Shown: positions 35,671-55,700 of the stretch, one piece after another
Numbering within the stretch: position 1 is the first letter of the stretch
How the letters are laid out: every line of letters starts with the position of its first letter
Assembly: GCA_030248215.1 (NCBI GenBank)
Contig: JASANG010001358.1
Location: 124,001 to 188,000 of the forward strand
DNA: 64,000 nt
Reading direction: 5' to 3'
DNA from: Enoplolaimus lenunculus
Lineage: Eukaryota; Nematoda; Enoplea; Enoplida; Thoracostomopsidae
Translations under genes and position numbers: made by a program
The notes under the pieces: generated by a model
Told to the model about the DNA's origin: nothing
Database searches by the model: none
The model's input: only the letters and a program-made list of their open reading frames with translations

Positions 35671-35932
35671 CATCGCTAGCAAATCCAAAGGGGGGGGGGC
35701 GTACGCCCCCAACAGAAACGTTTTTGTGTTAAAATGTTAAGGTCCCTACCGTACAATTTTTTACAATTTTTCCCGCAGCATTTTTTGTACCTAATAGTTC
35801 CTGCCTTACAATTTTTCACCCTCAGAAATTTTTTGGTGATAAAATGATAACGCTTGTAATTTGCAATTTTTGCGTTTCATAACATTTGCCAGGCCACCCT
35901 GCCCCGTCAGAAATTGTTGGATCCGTCTCTGT
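35671..35932. mobile_element. Family G repeat
   Basis: ATCGCTAGCAAATCCAAAGG plus a G run, then GTACGCCCCC, to TTGTTGGATCCGTCTCTG. Closely similar in layout to 4095-4373. Confidence 0.7.
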
Positions 35933-36233
35933 CTACCATCACATGAAAACGTTAATTATTGGTAATTTGACACCGGTAATCAGTGTAGGATATTCACGAC
36001 ACACGGGCGTGTAGGTACCCAGGGATCAGTGTTTTGGGAGTCAAGTTCGCACAATTAACGAATTGCGACTGTTGTAAAAAGCAATTAAAGTACTGAAACA
36101 ACGTCTAGCTTCTCGGTCGCTTCGTCCGCGAAATTATCTTGAAGTCGGATTTAGCGATCTAAACAACTTTTCGAACCCACCCAAAACTTGCATTTTTTCA
36201 CTAAGACGCAACAATTTTTACAACTTTGACAAG

Positions 36234-39200
36234 CTTTGTGCTCGTTTCGTTCGCGAATGCTTCAAAATTCAACTTTTACTGTAACTCATGGTTTAGACGA
36301 GTCATTGTTGAAAAATGTTGACCATGCGATTGGTGAGACAAATAATGTTTACTTGCGAATTCATTTACCTTTAAGCATATAATTATTTATTTTAAGTATA
36401 TAATTATTTATTTTAAGTATATAATTATTTATTTTAAGTATATAATTATTTATTTTAAGTACATAATTATTTATTTTAAGTCTATAATTATTTATTTTAA
36501 GTACATAATTATTTATTTTAAGTATATAATTATTTATTTTAAGTATATAATTATTTATTTTAAGTACATAATTATTTATTTTAAGTCTATAATTATTTAT
36601 TTTAAGTACATAATTATTTATTTTAAGTACATAATTATTTATTTTAAGTCTATAATTATTTATTTTAAGTATATAATTATTTATTTTAAGTACATAATTA
36701 TTTATTTTAAGTCTATAATTATTTATTTTAAGTATATAATTATTTATTTTATGTATATAATTATTTATTTTAAGTCTATAATTATTTATTTTAAGTGTAT
36801 AATTATTTATTTTAAGTATATAATTATTTAATTTAAGTACATAATTATTTATTTTAAGTCTATAATTATTTATTTTAAGTATATAATTATTTATTTTATG
36901 TATATAATTATTTATTTTAAGCATATAATTATTTATTTTAAGTATATAATTATTTATTTATAGGCTTCTGTTTTGCCTGTGAAATACAATTCAGTCGCAT
37001 GCGTCAAGTCAGAAGCAGATGCTATTCGGTCACGGTATAAACGATTTGGTAAGTGTTTTCAAGGTATTTTTCACAATCTAAGACGCCCGAGCAAGCTTCA
37101 TCATTAAAAAACTTTACACTGCAAAAAATTGTGAGTCAAATTGACTGTTTCCGAAATAGGCTCTACGGGACTACACAAACTGAGTCAAATTCGACTCCGA
37201 CAGAATCAAATTCGACTCACTTAGCCACACGTTTGACTCTGGTGGAGTCAAATGTGACTCAGTTTGTGTAGTCCCGTATCGCCTATTTCGGAGAGAGTCA
37301 ATTTGACTCACCATTTTTTGCAGTGTAGGTTCAGGTTATAGTTTAAGTGGTTCGATTTATTAGCCTGGAATAGGTCCGTGTTGATTATAGGGCGGGGCCA
37401 GGGAAACTGGTCTATTTTGAGAATAAGAAGCTTAGGCTTAGGCTCCGGGCCGGAAGCCAGATGGGGACCAGAGGGCGTTCTGCCTCTCTGGAAGAATCTT
37501 GACCCTCTAGAAAATTTTCAACCTTCGCTTGTACATCATCAAAAATTCTTATATGCCTCTTCTGAATATTTTTAGCCCTTCCCCTCGTTTAGCAAGGTGA
37601 GCTACGGGTCAGTAGGCGCATGTTTGGCCTTAGGCTTAGGTTTAGGCTTAGCGAGGCGTGTTGATCATGGGCCTAGGTAAGTTTAGGTTCACTTGATATA
37701 TTTTAAAAGTAGTCTGCGATGAATTTAGACTTTTTTAAAATGCTGTTAATATCTTGACTGTGAAATTCAGTATACTTTAAAACAAAAATCCTAAGTTTTA
37801 ATGTTATAGGTTTACACAACTTGTTAACCTAATTTACCAGTTTTGAACATAGTGGCCCATATCCTTAGATCAGGGGCGGACCATTTTTTCGCAAGATAAG
37901 CTTTAGACTATTTTTAGCCTAGGCTTAGATTTAGGCCAGGCCTCCGCTTAGGTAGAGTATCCTTACGGAATAGCAGTTTTGCCTAGGCTAAACTGCTATT
38001 ATACTTATACACCAATCAGATTTGATTACTTGGACAGACGCAGTACCGTTAACCAAGCACAGCAGTTTGTTTTACAGCACTGTTGTTTTGCTACATCTTA
38101 CAATCGCTTTTTGGCCTAGGTCAAAGCGCTATTTGCTCAGAATAGCAAATTGGTCTAGACCAGTTGGTAATTGGCTTGAATAGCAGATTGGCCTGCGACA
38201 TATATGCAAATATTAACCGGTCCTTGCAATAATTTTGAAGAAAAATATAGCGAAAAACACATTTTCAGAGTTAAAATGAATTTGTTATTTTTATTTCAAA
38301 TCGAACATTTGCAGCAAAAACACATTGAAAAACAATAATAATTGATCAGTTCTTATTTACATCGAATTATGAGCATTAAAAAATAGCCGAATTTCACCTG
38401 AACCGAAACAGACACCGATTTTGTACCAGAAACAAATATTCGGTTTATGTCGTGTTTTTAAGTGCTGTGGTTATTTGATAATAAAGCTTGTGCTGAGTGA
38501 AAGTTTACTCAGCCGGACGCTGGTGCGCGCCGCCGGACGGCGGCATGCGGTAAAAAGCTTTACAGCGCCGCTCGTCGGCCGCCCGGTGGCGTGTGGCATA
38601 AAACCCTTTTGGTTTCAGTGCCGCATAAGAAAAAATGGCCCCAAAAGTTGCTCAAATGGAAACTCAGAGATCCATTCAAACTGTTCGAGTACGCCGAAGA
38701 TTTTGATATTGTCAGGTAAGGCGAAAACTGCACGTTTAACTGAGGTCAGTGCTAGCGGTGAATTGATTAACTACAGTGAGTCACTGAGACTGAATTAGGC
38801 GTTTCAAAAGTGTATAAGGCAGTGGCCTAAAATGTCATAAGTTGCTTTTTGTTGAAGCTTATAGAGTGTACTGTAGTGACCCGAATAAGAGGATGTGTGG
38901 TAATAAGAGGGGGTCCCCATTTTGAGTCCAAATCAATAGCAGTCCGTATCCCTAAGAGTCCGTAAAAGCGGATAGAGTCCCTAAATCTTAATTTGAGTCC
39001 ATTAAGGTCAGTTATTCCAAATTGTAGTGCATAAATAACTTCAGAACCAAATAAAATTGAGTTCGAATCTTTAAAGCGTACTTAAATTTTAAAAGTACAT
39101 TCGTAAGTATATCCTTGCATGATCGCTCAAGTTATTGACGCAAGAATAATAAACGTTTAATTCAACGTATAGTTCCAGTACAGGATATATATCAGTACCG

Positions 39201-41469
39201 AAGGGTGGCGGCGCGTGGGTTAAAAATAAATAACAGTCCGTAATTGAATAACAAGGGGCGTACCTTCTTATATTGGTCACTAAAGTATTTCACGAAAGGT
39301 AAGTTATACTTGTAAATTACCTCAATTGTAGTAAGAGCTGTTGAGGACAAGCTTGCCAGAGGTCAAATAAATATCAGTGTCCCCCGCCTCTTATTCGGGT
39401 TACTATAGTAAACGCACACTTTGTGTCAAAATTTCAGAGAAGTTCTCGCCGAAGGTTTTCGACTGTGGTCGAAAGCGACTCGAGGCGCGTTGAAAATTGT
39501 TGACGTCACCAACGAAAAAGACGCAATTGCTGATTTAGATATCTTTTTTGCCCTTAAAGACCACGGAGATCACGAACCGTTTGATGATACCGGTATGATA
39601 ATTGTTCGCTTTTTGACTGTCAATTTAAAGACGGCGTTAACCCGGAAATTTAAACAGAAAATATATGCAACAAAATGACACAAGTACACCCGTTGTTGAA
39701 AACTTCACCGTAAAACACATATTTCCAAGTCAAAATGGATGGTTTCAACTGAACTCGAGGGAAAGGCGTAGTATAGCCCCCCCCGGTGAAGACGGTAATG
39801 TTTCAGTTGAAAGTGTAAACACAGTGGCTTAACTTTGTAAAAAGTCTTTTTAGATGTCAATAATATATGATTTTAAAAAATTTTAGTCCGACGGTGTTGG
39901 CTAAATTTAAATAAACATTTTGAAATAAAAGTTTGCGAATAAATTTTTGTCAGCTAATGTATCACTCTGTTGTTTAGGCACCTTTCGGCCAATGTAAAGA
40001 ACAGGGGTGGAACGGTATTATAAGCATATTCCTAAGCATAGCGGGCCCATGTAGAGATCAGGGGCAGAACGTTTTTCTGTGAGACTAGAAAAGAGAAAGC
40101 TTAAAGTTTTAGCCTAATTGTTTTGCTTGACTTAGGCTTAGGCTTAGGAATAGGAATATGCTCGTTCTTACGCTTAGGATTAGGCTTAGGGTTAGGCTTA
40201 GGGATATGCTTGTAATACAGTTCCGCACCTGTTCTTTACATTGGCCGCCTAGCGTAAGCCTAAGCCTAAGTGTAAGCGTAAGAATGATCATATTGCTAAG
40301 CCTAAGCATAAGACTAAAGCAAGCAAAAAAATTTGTCTAAGGCTTATAAGCTTACTCAATTCTAATCCCATGGAAAAACGTTCCGCCCCTGATCTTTTAC
40401 ATGGGTCCAATCTTGTGAAGCGTATTATAAAACGTATACTTAATACAGCGTATTGATACCGGATAACTTCTGGCCACATGACAATAATATAGGCACTGTT
40501 GTAGGGTTAAAAATTAATTACTGAATCCTATAAATTATCCAGTTCAATAGGTTAGCTCGGAAGATCTGTTTATATCCTTCCGAAATGAAATCCCAGTTTC
40601 AACGAGTTATAAGCTAACTATGCCATTTTTGCTTCCGAAGGCTTAAGACTAGGCTTATATTTAGGCTTACCCTCAGGCCTTTAGACATAGATTTAGGATT
40701 AGAATTAGGCGTAGGATTTTTCGGAAGGCACTGGTCGTTGATTGGTCATAAAATTCCAGGCGGAATCGTAGCGCACACCGGATACCCAATGGAAGGTAAA
40801 ATGCATTTTGACGGTGCTGAATTTTGGACTCTCAACAGCCAATCAGGCATTGATTTTCGGTACGTCGCGTTACACGAAATTGGTCACGCGTTGGGACTGC
40901 GGCACTCACATCATAACGGATCGATTATGTACCCGATATATCGTAGGGCGGACGGTGTAACAGACCTTGGGCTTCATCGTGATGACGTATCAGGCATTAG
41001 ATACCTGTACTCAAAGCGAAAACATAACATTCCTGCGTTACGTAAGTTTCAAGTTTTTTTTTAATCGGCGTCAAAATAGAGTCCTTCAACTATTGGCCTA
41101 CGAAAATATCAGGGACAGAACGCTTTTCTGCGGGACTACAATAGGCTAAAGCTTAAGCTGTACTTTCACATTCCATTTCACATTCCATGAGTTGAAAAAT
41201 TAGGGTTCATGTTTAGCGGCTGATTTATGCCTAAGCCTAAAACCTAATTCTAACCATAAACCTCATCCTAACCTTTAATTCTGTTGTTTCCTAATGGACG
41301 GCCCTAATGTTGGCCAATAAATGTATTCAGACCTCAAATTTCAGGCCGAAAACTACGAGCTTACCCTGGCGGATACATCAGTCAATTGCCACGAACACGG
41401 TACGCGAGGACGAAACGGTCGTTGCCGCTGCAACAACGCTTACGCTTTCTTTCAACACATTTGAGATAA
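36234..41469 (+). CDS. Matrix metalloproteinase, furin-type, no hemopexin domain (5' end missing)
   Basis: Exons are 36234-36332, 36995-37048, 38619-38715, 39438-39592, 40760-41041 and 41345-41469, with matching phases throughout (1, 1, 2, 1, 1). The first two carry the end of the prodomain: a TVTHGLDESLL segment like the MMP prodomain, a lone Cys in a degenerate cysteine-switch position (VACVKSEAD), then SRYKR, a furin-like site just before FVPHKKKWPQ. The catalytic domain follows (EDFDIVREVLAEGFRLWSKA; ADLDIFFALKDHGDHEPFDD; GGIVAHTGYPMEGKMHFDGA). The zinc site is HEIGHALGLRH with the Met-turn SIMYP. MMPs are secreted zinc endopeptidases that cut extracellular matrix. After the catalytic domain comes only a short basic tail (RTKRSLPLQQRLRFLSTHLR) and a stop, with no hemopexin repeats. 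The signal peptide exon was not found. The catalytic exons are near certain; the two prodomain exons are supported by phase and motif only. Confidence 0.88.
36365..36962. repeat. 21-bp minisatellite in an MMP intron, about 28 copies
   Basis: The unit TATAATTATTTATTTTAAGT (plus one base) repeats with single-base variants (AAGTCTA, AAGTACA, ATGTATA). Read on the minus strand it gives an endless KINNYIL-like peptide, which is an artefact of a 21-bp period without stops. It lies between the first two recognised MMP exons. Confidence 0.96.
37117..37325. mobile_element. Family C hairpin MITE, well preserved
   Basis: CACTGCAAAAAATTGTGAG to CTCACCATTTTTTGCAGTG with TA on both sides. The two arms are nearly perfect complements across about 100 bp. 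Useful as the family reference. It lies in an MMP intron. Confidence 0.9.
37441..37620. mobile_element. Family F repeat
   Basis: CGGGCCGGAAGCCAGATGGG, CCCTCTAGAAAATTTTCAAC and TTTTTAGCCCTTCCCCTCG-type words, in reverse order relative to 57305. Intronic in the MMP gene. Confidence 0.6.
37853..37945 (+). mobile_element. Family A fragment
   Basis: GGCCCATATCCTTAGATCAG, GGGGCGGACC and TAAGCTTTAGACTATTTTT remain, followed by CCTAGGC-rich sequence and hairpins around AATAGCAGTTTT. Confidence 0.65.
38872..39413. mobile_element. Family E element
   Basis: CTGTAGTGACCCGAATAAGA to CTTATTCGGGTTACTATAG with TA flanks. It carries GAGTCCAAATCAATAGC, GTCCGTATCCCTAAGAGTCC and a G-rich block. At about 540 bp it is the longest E copy. 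It sits in an MMP intron. Confidence 0.8.
39987..40408 (-). mobile_element. Family A MITE interrupted by a second family A MITE
   Basis: The outer element begins GGCCAATGTAAAGAACAGGG (39987), stops at AAGCATAGCG, and resumes at 40247 with CCTAAG arrays to ATCTTTTACATGGGTCC (40408). The inserted copy is listed separately. Confidence 0.88.
40044..40246 (+). mobile_element. Inner, younger family A MITE
   Basis: GGCCCATGTAGAGATCAGGG to GTTCTTTACATTGGCC, opposite in orientation to its host element. The flanks GCATAGCG and GCCTAGCG form an 8-bp duplication with one mismatch. Confidence 0.9.
41099..41160 (+). mobile_element. Family A left-end fragment
   Basis: AATATCAGGGACAGAACGCT, TTTCTGCGGGACTACAATAG and TAAAGCTTAAGCT remain, in the last MMP intron. 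Confidence 0.65.
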
Positions 41470-41666
41470 ACAATGATAATGCCTTAGCTAATTGCTTGTA
41501 GAAATGCAATTCTTACGTAACTATAGTATCAGCTAAAACTGTAATATATGCTAAAGTAGTCGCAAGATTACAGCGGTTTTCAAGAATTGTGAAACGGAAT
41601 ATTAATAGACAAATGGATCACAAAATGGACGCTGTGGTGATATTTATGAATCAAGTTTAAAATTAT

Positions 41667-41854
41667 GGCCTATATAAAGATCAGGAGCTGAACGTTTTTC
41701 TGTGAGACTACAATAGAGTAAGATTAAGCTTTAAACTAATTTTTAGCTTGCCTTAGGCTTAGGAATATGTTTATTCTTACGCTTGGGGTTAAAATTAGGC
41801 ATCGGCTTACGAATATGTTATAACACTGTTCCGTTCTTGTTCTTTACATTGGCC
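41667..41854 (+). mobile_element. Family A MITE with perfect 8-bp duplication
   Basis: GGCCTATATAAAGATCAGGA to GTTCTTTACATTGGCC. AAAATTAT lies at 41659-41666 and again at 41855-41862, an exact 8-bp duplication. Confidence 0.92.
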
Positions 41855-42226
41855 AAAATTATTTAAAATTAAATATGTCTTTATGCTCAAGAAGAACATT
41901 TATCGAGGCTTCGAGATGATCGAAGATTATCGCGTTATGCTAAGGGCGTTAATGTCCAACAATCAATTGAAATAAAAAATGTTAAACTTATTTATTGTGT
42001 ATGACCATCAGTGATTGGCAGGGTGTATCGATAAATAATAACGGAAACAGATAGTGATCGAAATAATGGAAACTGACATTGAAGTATAAGTTCCATAGAT
42101 TTTTTCTGCCAACACAATTAAGACATGCAAATATTCACCGGGCTTTCTCAAATTTTAAAAAACAATAGCGGATGCACTGAAATTTTAAAATTTTGCACGA
42201 GTTTCGTAATCATTATTTCATAATTG

Positions 42227-42285
42227 GGCCCATGTAAAGATCAGGGGCGGAACGTTTTTCTGTGGGACTAGAAAAGAGTATGTAT
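42227..42285 (+). mobile_element. Family A left-end fragment
   Basis: GGGCCCATGTAAAGATCAGG, GGCGGAACGTTTTTCTGTGG and GACTAGAAAAGAGTA, then unrelated sequence. The end itself is perfectly preserved. Confidence 0.75.
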
Positions 42286-42639
42286 TGAGAGAAGCTCGAA
42301 CACTACACGTAAGCAATTAAGCTAATATGAAAATCGGTTATTAGCTAACTATTCGTTTATCGGTTTTGGAGGTTTGTACTTAAACAATTTATTGAGACTT
42401 CTTGCATCTAAAAACCGTTCAGTAACCCTAATAATTTGTGAAATAATTTAAAAAGCCATTATTTAGGCTTCAATTCAACAAATATGCAAATTAGCGATTA
42501 GCTAACTATTCCATTTTTGGTTTTGAAGGTTTGTAGACAATTTATTCAGATACCTCGCACCCAAAAACCATTTATTGCTGAAATTAGATTGCTTGTAATG
42601 CGGAATTCACGTTATAATCGGGGCAGGCGGGACAAGGTT

Positions 42640-42725
42640 TTTCCCACGTTGATTCGACGTCAACGTTAAAATACGAGCACTCATATCGGGTGAACCGACA
42701 AAACTCGAATGTCATATGCCATTTA
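42640..42725. repeat. Repeat J copy
   Basis: GTTGATTCGACGTCAACGTT, AAAATACGAGC and GACAAAACTCGAATGTC mirror the copy in TSEN2 intron 1 at 23225-23320. Confidence 0.55.
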
Positions 42726-43572
42726 CTTACAAACCACCTCTCTTAGAAGATCAATGTATACAAGAGTCGGTATATCACGTGATACTGCGGGACATTTATG
42801 CGAATATCATATGATATTCCAAAAATACAACGAATATCATATGATATTCAGCGGGATAGTGTTCTTTTGGGGTACTAATAAATTAATGGAAAGTCGGACG
42901 GCAGAGGCACGGCTGTGCTTAAATTGCCACATACATGTCTGCAAATACATTTCCAGCACAAAACCGCTTAGAAAAAGTGTCATTTCAGAAATTCAAATTT
43001 TAGTATCATATGATATTCAACAGGACATTCAGCGGTTCTTGAGATTCTTTTCGGACGTACATCCACCTTTCGACCCCATGTGCTCTCAAATATTCGCCGG
43101 GTTTTCTAAAATTGGCGGATGCACTGAAATTTTTAAGATTGTACACGAACTTAGTGATTTTTATATCACTTCAAACAATTGCAGCATATCTGTGATAAAA
43201 AAAATGCGATGTGATTTAGAATTTTAACCGTAAAATTCACGGAGGCATCGGTTTATCGGAAACGAATATCCGGTTTACACCCTTTTGATGGGCATTTTTA
43301 TATCTGTAATTTTTGGCTATTTTTCTACAAATTCAACGATGATACTATATATTGCACCGATCACATTCTAGCAGCTCAATCAGTGACAGCCAAAGTGATA
43401 TAATTTAATCGTCCAACGTGAAACGAAATGATATCGTGTGTACCAAACACGCACAAAGTGAGCGATGCAACTGAGATTCAATTATCACAATAACCACAAT
43501 ACAAAACTCTGTTATAAAACAACCCACATACAATGAATATACTTATTCATGTTAGTCTAATAAAACACATAT

Positions 43573-43743
43573 GGCCAATGTATAGAACAGGGTCGTTACA
43601 GTAGTAAACGCATATTACTAAGCCTTAGTCTAAACGTAAGAATGAGCTTATACAAGCCTAAGCAAAAAATAGTCCAAAGCTTAAGCTTGCTCTACTGCGG
43701 TCCGCAGATAAATATTCCGCCCATTGTTTTATATACATGGACC
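43573..43743 (-). mobile_element. Family A MITE
   Basis: GGCCAATGTATAGAACAGGG to TTTTATATACATGGACC, with short CCTAAG stretches and the GTAAGAATGAGCTTATAC spacer. Confidence 0.8.
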
Positions 43744-45744
43744 GAACACATTTAGCAATTGAATTTTGTAACTACATACGTTTTACAATCCGATACTCCG
43801 CGACGGCCATGAAACACTTCGCTATTTTAGCTCACTAAATTTTTTGTATTTCTACGACAGTTTAGCGATAATAATTTCATAAAAATGTTTAATTTTTATC
43901 GTAAGCATTGAAGATAATGTAAATTTTTTCAATACATATCATAACAAATTTGATTTACACAAAAAACGGTAATAATGCACAAAGTGACCAGACCAAGCAA
44001 AATGTTATAGCATTTAGTTCATATAAAAATAATACGTAAACTCACAATTTCATCCATGGCGTTTCGGATTAAAATTTATTAAGATTTCCGGTTAAAACGG
44101 GACATACCTTATACGGACATCCTATACTACAAACAAAATGAACCCCAACACGCGATTTCACTGACACCGTAACCGAAATTTTATATTCCAAAAACCAAAT
44201 CGCAAAAGGTTATCAACAATAGCAAATCTTTTTTTCCGGTCAACCAAAATTACTTTGGTATAAAAGCGACAATTTGTCAGGGTGTAAACGGAAAGAAAAT
44301 TTAATAAAAACGAATGACCTTATTGAAGTACCGCAAATCCCGTTATTTTTATGATCGTAGTCAGTTATAAATCCCGTATAAACCATACAACTTATCATTA
44401 TATGCATATATGCTGCAATTACTCTTTGATTTGCAAAAAAATGAGAAAATTTTAAAAGTCGGAGTGCATTCACAAATTTTCTTTAAAATTGTAGAAAGCC
44501 ATGTTGTTAATATTTGTATGTCTGAGTTGTATTGGTGAAAAAAATGAAAATCTTTGAGACTTTTATATATACTTCAATATTCATTTTCGCTATTTTGAGC
44601 ACTCTGTTATTTTTACTATCCGTTTACACCCCACCCAAAACTGATGACAATGATTATAAAAATAACTTATTTTGCGTTTGTCCTAAAACAGAAACAAAAG
44701 ATTTCTGCTCGAAACTAATATCATAATGCACACTTCTAGTTGCCGAAAACTCAAAAACGTACAAAATTTCGATTTAAACAAATAAAACAATAAATGATGA
44801 GTACATACAGCTTATGCGGTGTATAAGAAACAAAGCGTAGACAGTGCCAGCTGTTTCGATGTCAGTATAAACGCGAAGTTGTAATACGGCATTTCCTACA
44901 GAAAGCCTAAAATAAAAAATATTATTTATTTTACAAAGTTCCAACATTTAGGATATTAGTGACCAGAATTTCAAAGTTAATAATATAAATGTACGATATC
45001 AAAAATTCACAACTCCCTTAGATTTTAGCTATCATTACCAGAAAAGCAGCAAGATTAGGGACAAGGATCGCCCCCCCATCCAAGATTCTGCAAACAAAAA
45101 CGTTTTATCATGAGTTAATGCCAAAATTGTGTTTGGTTTCTTGCTCGCTTTGCTAACAATTGTTCTTTCATTATACATTGTGCTCCCAGTGAGGTGGTAA
45201 GATTCTCATTGCATCCATTGCTGCCTTTCGGTTTATTAATTTAACAACCAAAATTGCACATTATACGTATTGTTCAAACAGCCAAAGAAGCTGTTAGCCT
45301 AATATCAGACAGCGCCAATAAGAGATCTTTCCAAAAGATAACTGTTTGATCCCACTCTAATGATACGCCGTACACCATACCCGCAACCCTTAAAAATCCC
45401 AATTATACACTCCAGGTCACAAAATACTTACTTTAACCAACCGTAACAGCAAAATCAATATCGCTAGCTCATCACAACACACACTCCACCGGGACATATC
45501 GCCAACAAGCAATGACGTCATCCAATAAACGCAAAATGAAGCTGACTATATTCGCCGTAAAACAGGTCCATACCAGTGTTCACGGCATACAAAAAATAAA
45601 CAAATAATATTAATAATATGTTTGAAAAAAGGCAACAAAAACGTAAAATCAAACAAAAAACATCACAAAATCCCATTATGGTGACTAGAATTTTAGGGCC
45701 AAAATTGCTGTAGGTGATATATTCAAAAAGCAATTTTTAAAATT

Positions 45745-54420
<8,676 letters not shown>

Positions 54421-55309
54421 ATTGGTCCTTGTAAAATTTATTTAATACAAATTATTGGCATCGCATTAACCTGGCACTGCAGCCCACAGGCACCTGAAGT
54501 TTAATATAAAATTATCCGAAAGAGAATATCGGCTGTGTGTGATTGGTGACGTGGTAGAACGTGCAGGAAGAAATATTTTATACTTAATGTTCTGATCACT
54601 AGCTATCACACTTCTACGAAGTTAACTTAATGTGGTCCTACAAAAACATTTAGTGTTCACAAAACTTCACAAAGTAGGCCATCTATTTAATGAAAGTATC
54701 CCTAATTACTTTCCATTCTTTTAATTTCATTCAACCGTGAGTGTGGCATAAGTTTTGTTTGCTTTCTGCAACTGTGATAAAAGTAGTGGCGAACAAAAAG
54801 GAGTTTTAGATAGAACACATCAACTCCTGACATTTAATGCTTTTTAGCAGTTTTAATAGAATAACCTTCTGCATAGGTTGGACTTAAATCAACAGTTCAA
54901 TACACTTTTAGTCCTTTGAACCGCACAAACAACAACTGTAAACTACGCAATTATAGGCAACTGAAAGTATGCGAAAGAATAATCCTGCATACACAGAATT
55001 GGGGATAGATACGGATAGTAGGGCACTACAGGTGCATATGTTATGCTTGGACAGATGAGCTTTTCAAATATGAAGAGAATTTTCGAACAACTTTCTTTCA
55101 ACGGCTTAAAATTTTAGCAAATAGAAACCAAAATTTGCGGGCACTAATGTGACAGTCACACTTTACCATACGAGCACGCCGCACAGAAAATATCCTCTTC
55201 CCAAAGAAAATCTCGATAGCTTGTCCGGTTTTGTTTTATCCAAATACAGTGTCTTGGACAATATGTTTATGTGATTGACACACTAGGGACGCAGCTTTAT
55301 TCAAATAAA

Positions 55310-55700
55310 ATTGAAATTTTAGAGGGAAATTCAAATTTTGACAGGAATATTTAAATGTTGGCGGGTAAATCAAATTTCACCGGGAAACTTCAATTTTTTT
55401 AGAAAAATTAACATTTTGGCAAGAAAATTTAAATTTTTGGTGGGAAATTGAAATTTTTGGCGAGGAAATTCAAACTATTGCGCGAAAATCAAATTTTGAA
55501 ACGGAAATTTAGATTTGGACAGGAAAATTATAATTTTGTCGAAAAATTCAAATTTGGCGAGAAAGTCCAAATTTTGGCGTGAAATTCAAATTTAGACGGC
55601 AAAATTTTTTAACGGGAAATATAGATCTTGGGGGGAGAACTCAAATTTTGGTGAGACATTCAAGTTTTTGGGATGAAAATTCTAACTTTAAGACCGCAAA
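55310..55700. repeat. Diverged tandem repeat, unit about 22 bp
   Basis: Words of the type GGGAAATTCAAATTTTGGCG recur about 16 times with many substitutions. This is an old, decayed minisatellite. Confidence 0.8.

Larger units (their letters stand above)
25591..36233. other. Intergenic repeat desert between the TSEN2 and MMP genes
   Basis: I find no convincing exon. Contents: A elements at 25965, 27341, 27569, 30984, 31338, 31828 and 34501; F at 26698 and 32692; E at 28735 and 30468; G at 34618 and 35671; repeat L at 27735; minisatellites at 32955 and 35218; microsatellites at 29717 (TA/GTATA) and 29994 (GTT). A CpG-rich patch lies at 25690-25790. Upstream exons of the MMP gene could hide here. 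Confidence 0.6.
41470..45744. other. Region between the MMP and kinesin-13 genes
   Basis: It holds A elements at 41667 and 43573, an A fragment at 42227, repeat J at 42640, a cluster of ATATCATATGATAT palindromes at 42773-43015, and otherwise AT-rich sequence. The frame at 42709-43227 overlaps repeats and has no domain I recognise. 43750-45744 shows nothing I can support. Confidence 0.55.

Noticed and set aside
36361-36924. Long frame of KINNYIL repeats on the minus strand
   Set aside because: It is a consequence of a 21-bp AT-rich minisatellite without stops in that frame; no start context, domain or splice support.
36964-36994. Earlier acceptor (TTTATAG) for the second MMP exon
   Set aside because: It is open in frame but would need a phase-0 upstream exon; the acceptor at 36993-36994 fits the phase-1 donor at 36333 and restores the prodomain order.
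37378-37575. 65-codon frame in an MMP intron
   Set aside because: It lies on a TTAGG stretch and a family F repeat.
42709-43227. 172-codon frame
   Set aside because: It overlaps repeat J and the ATATCATATGATAT dyad cluster and shows no recognisable domain.
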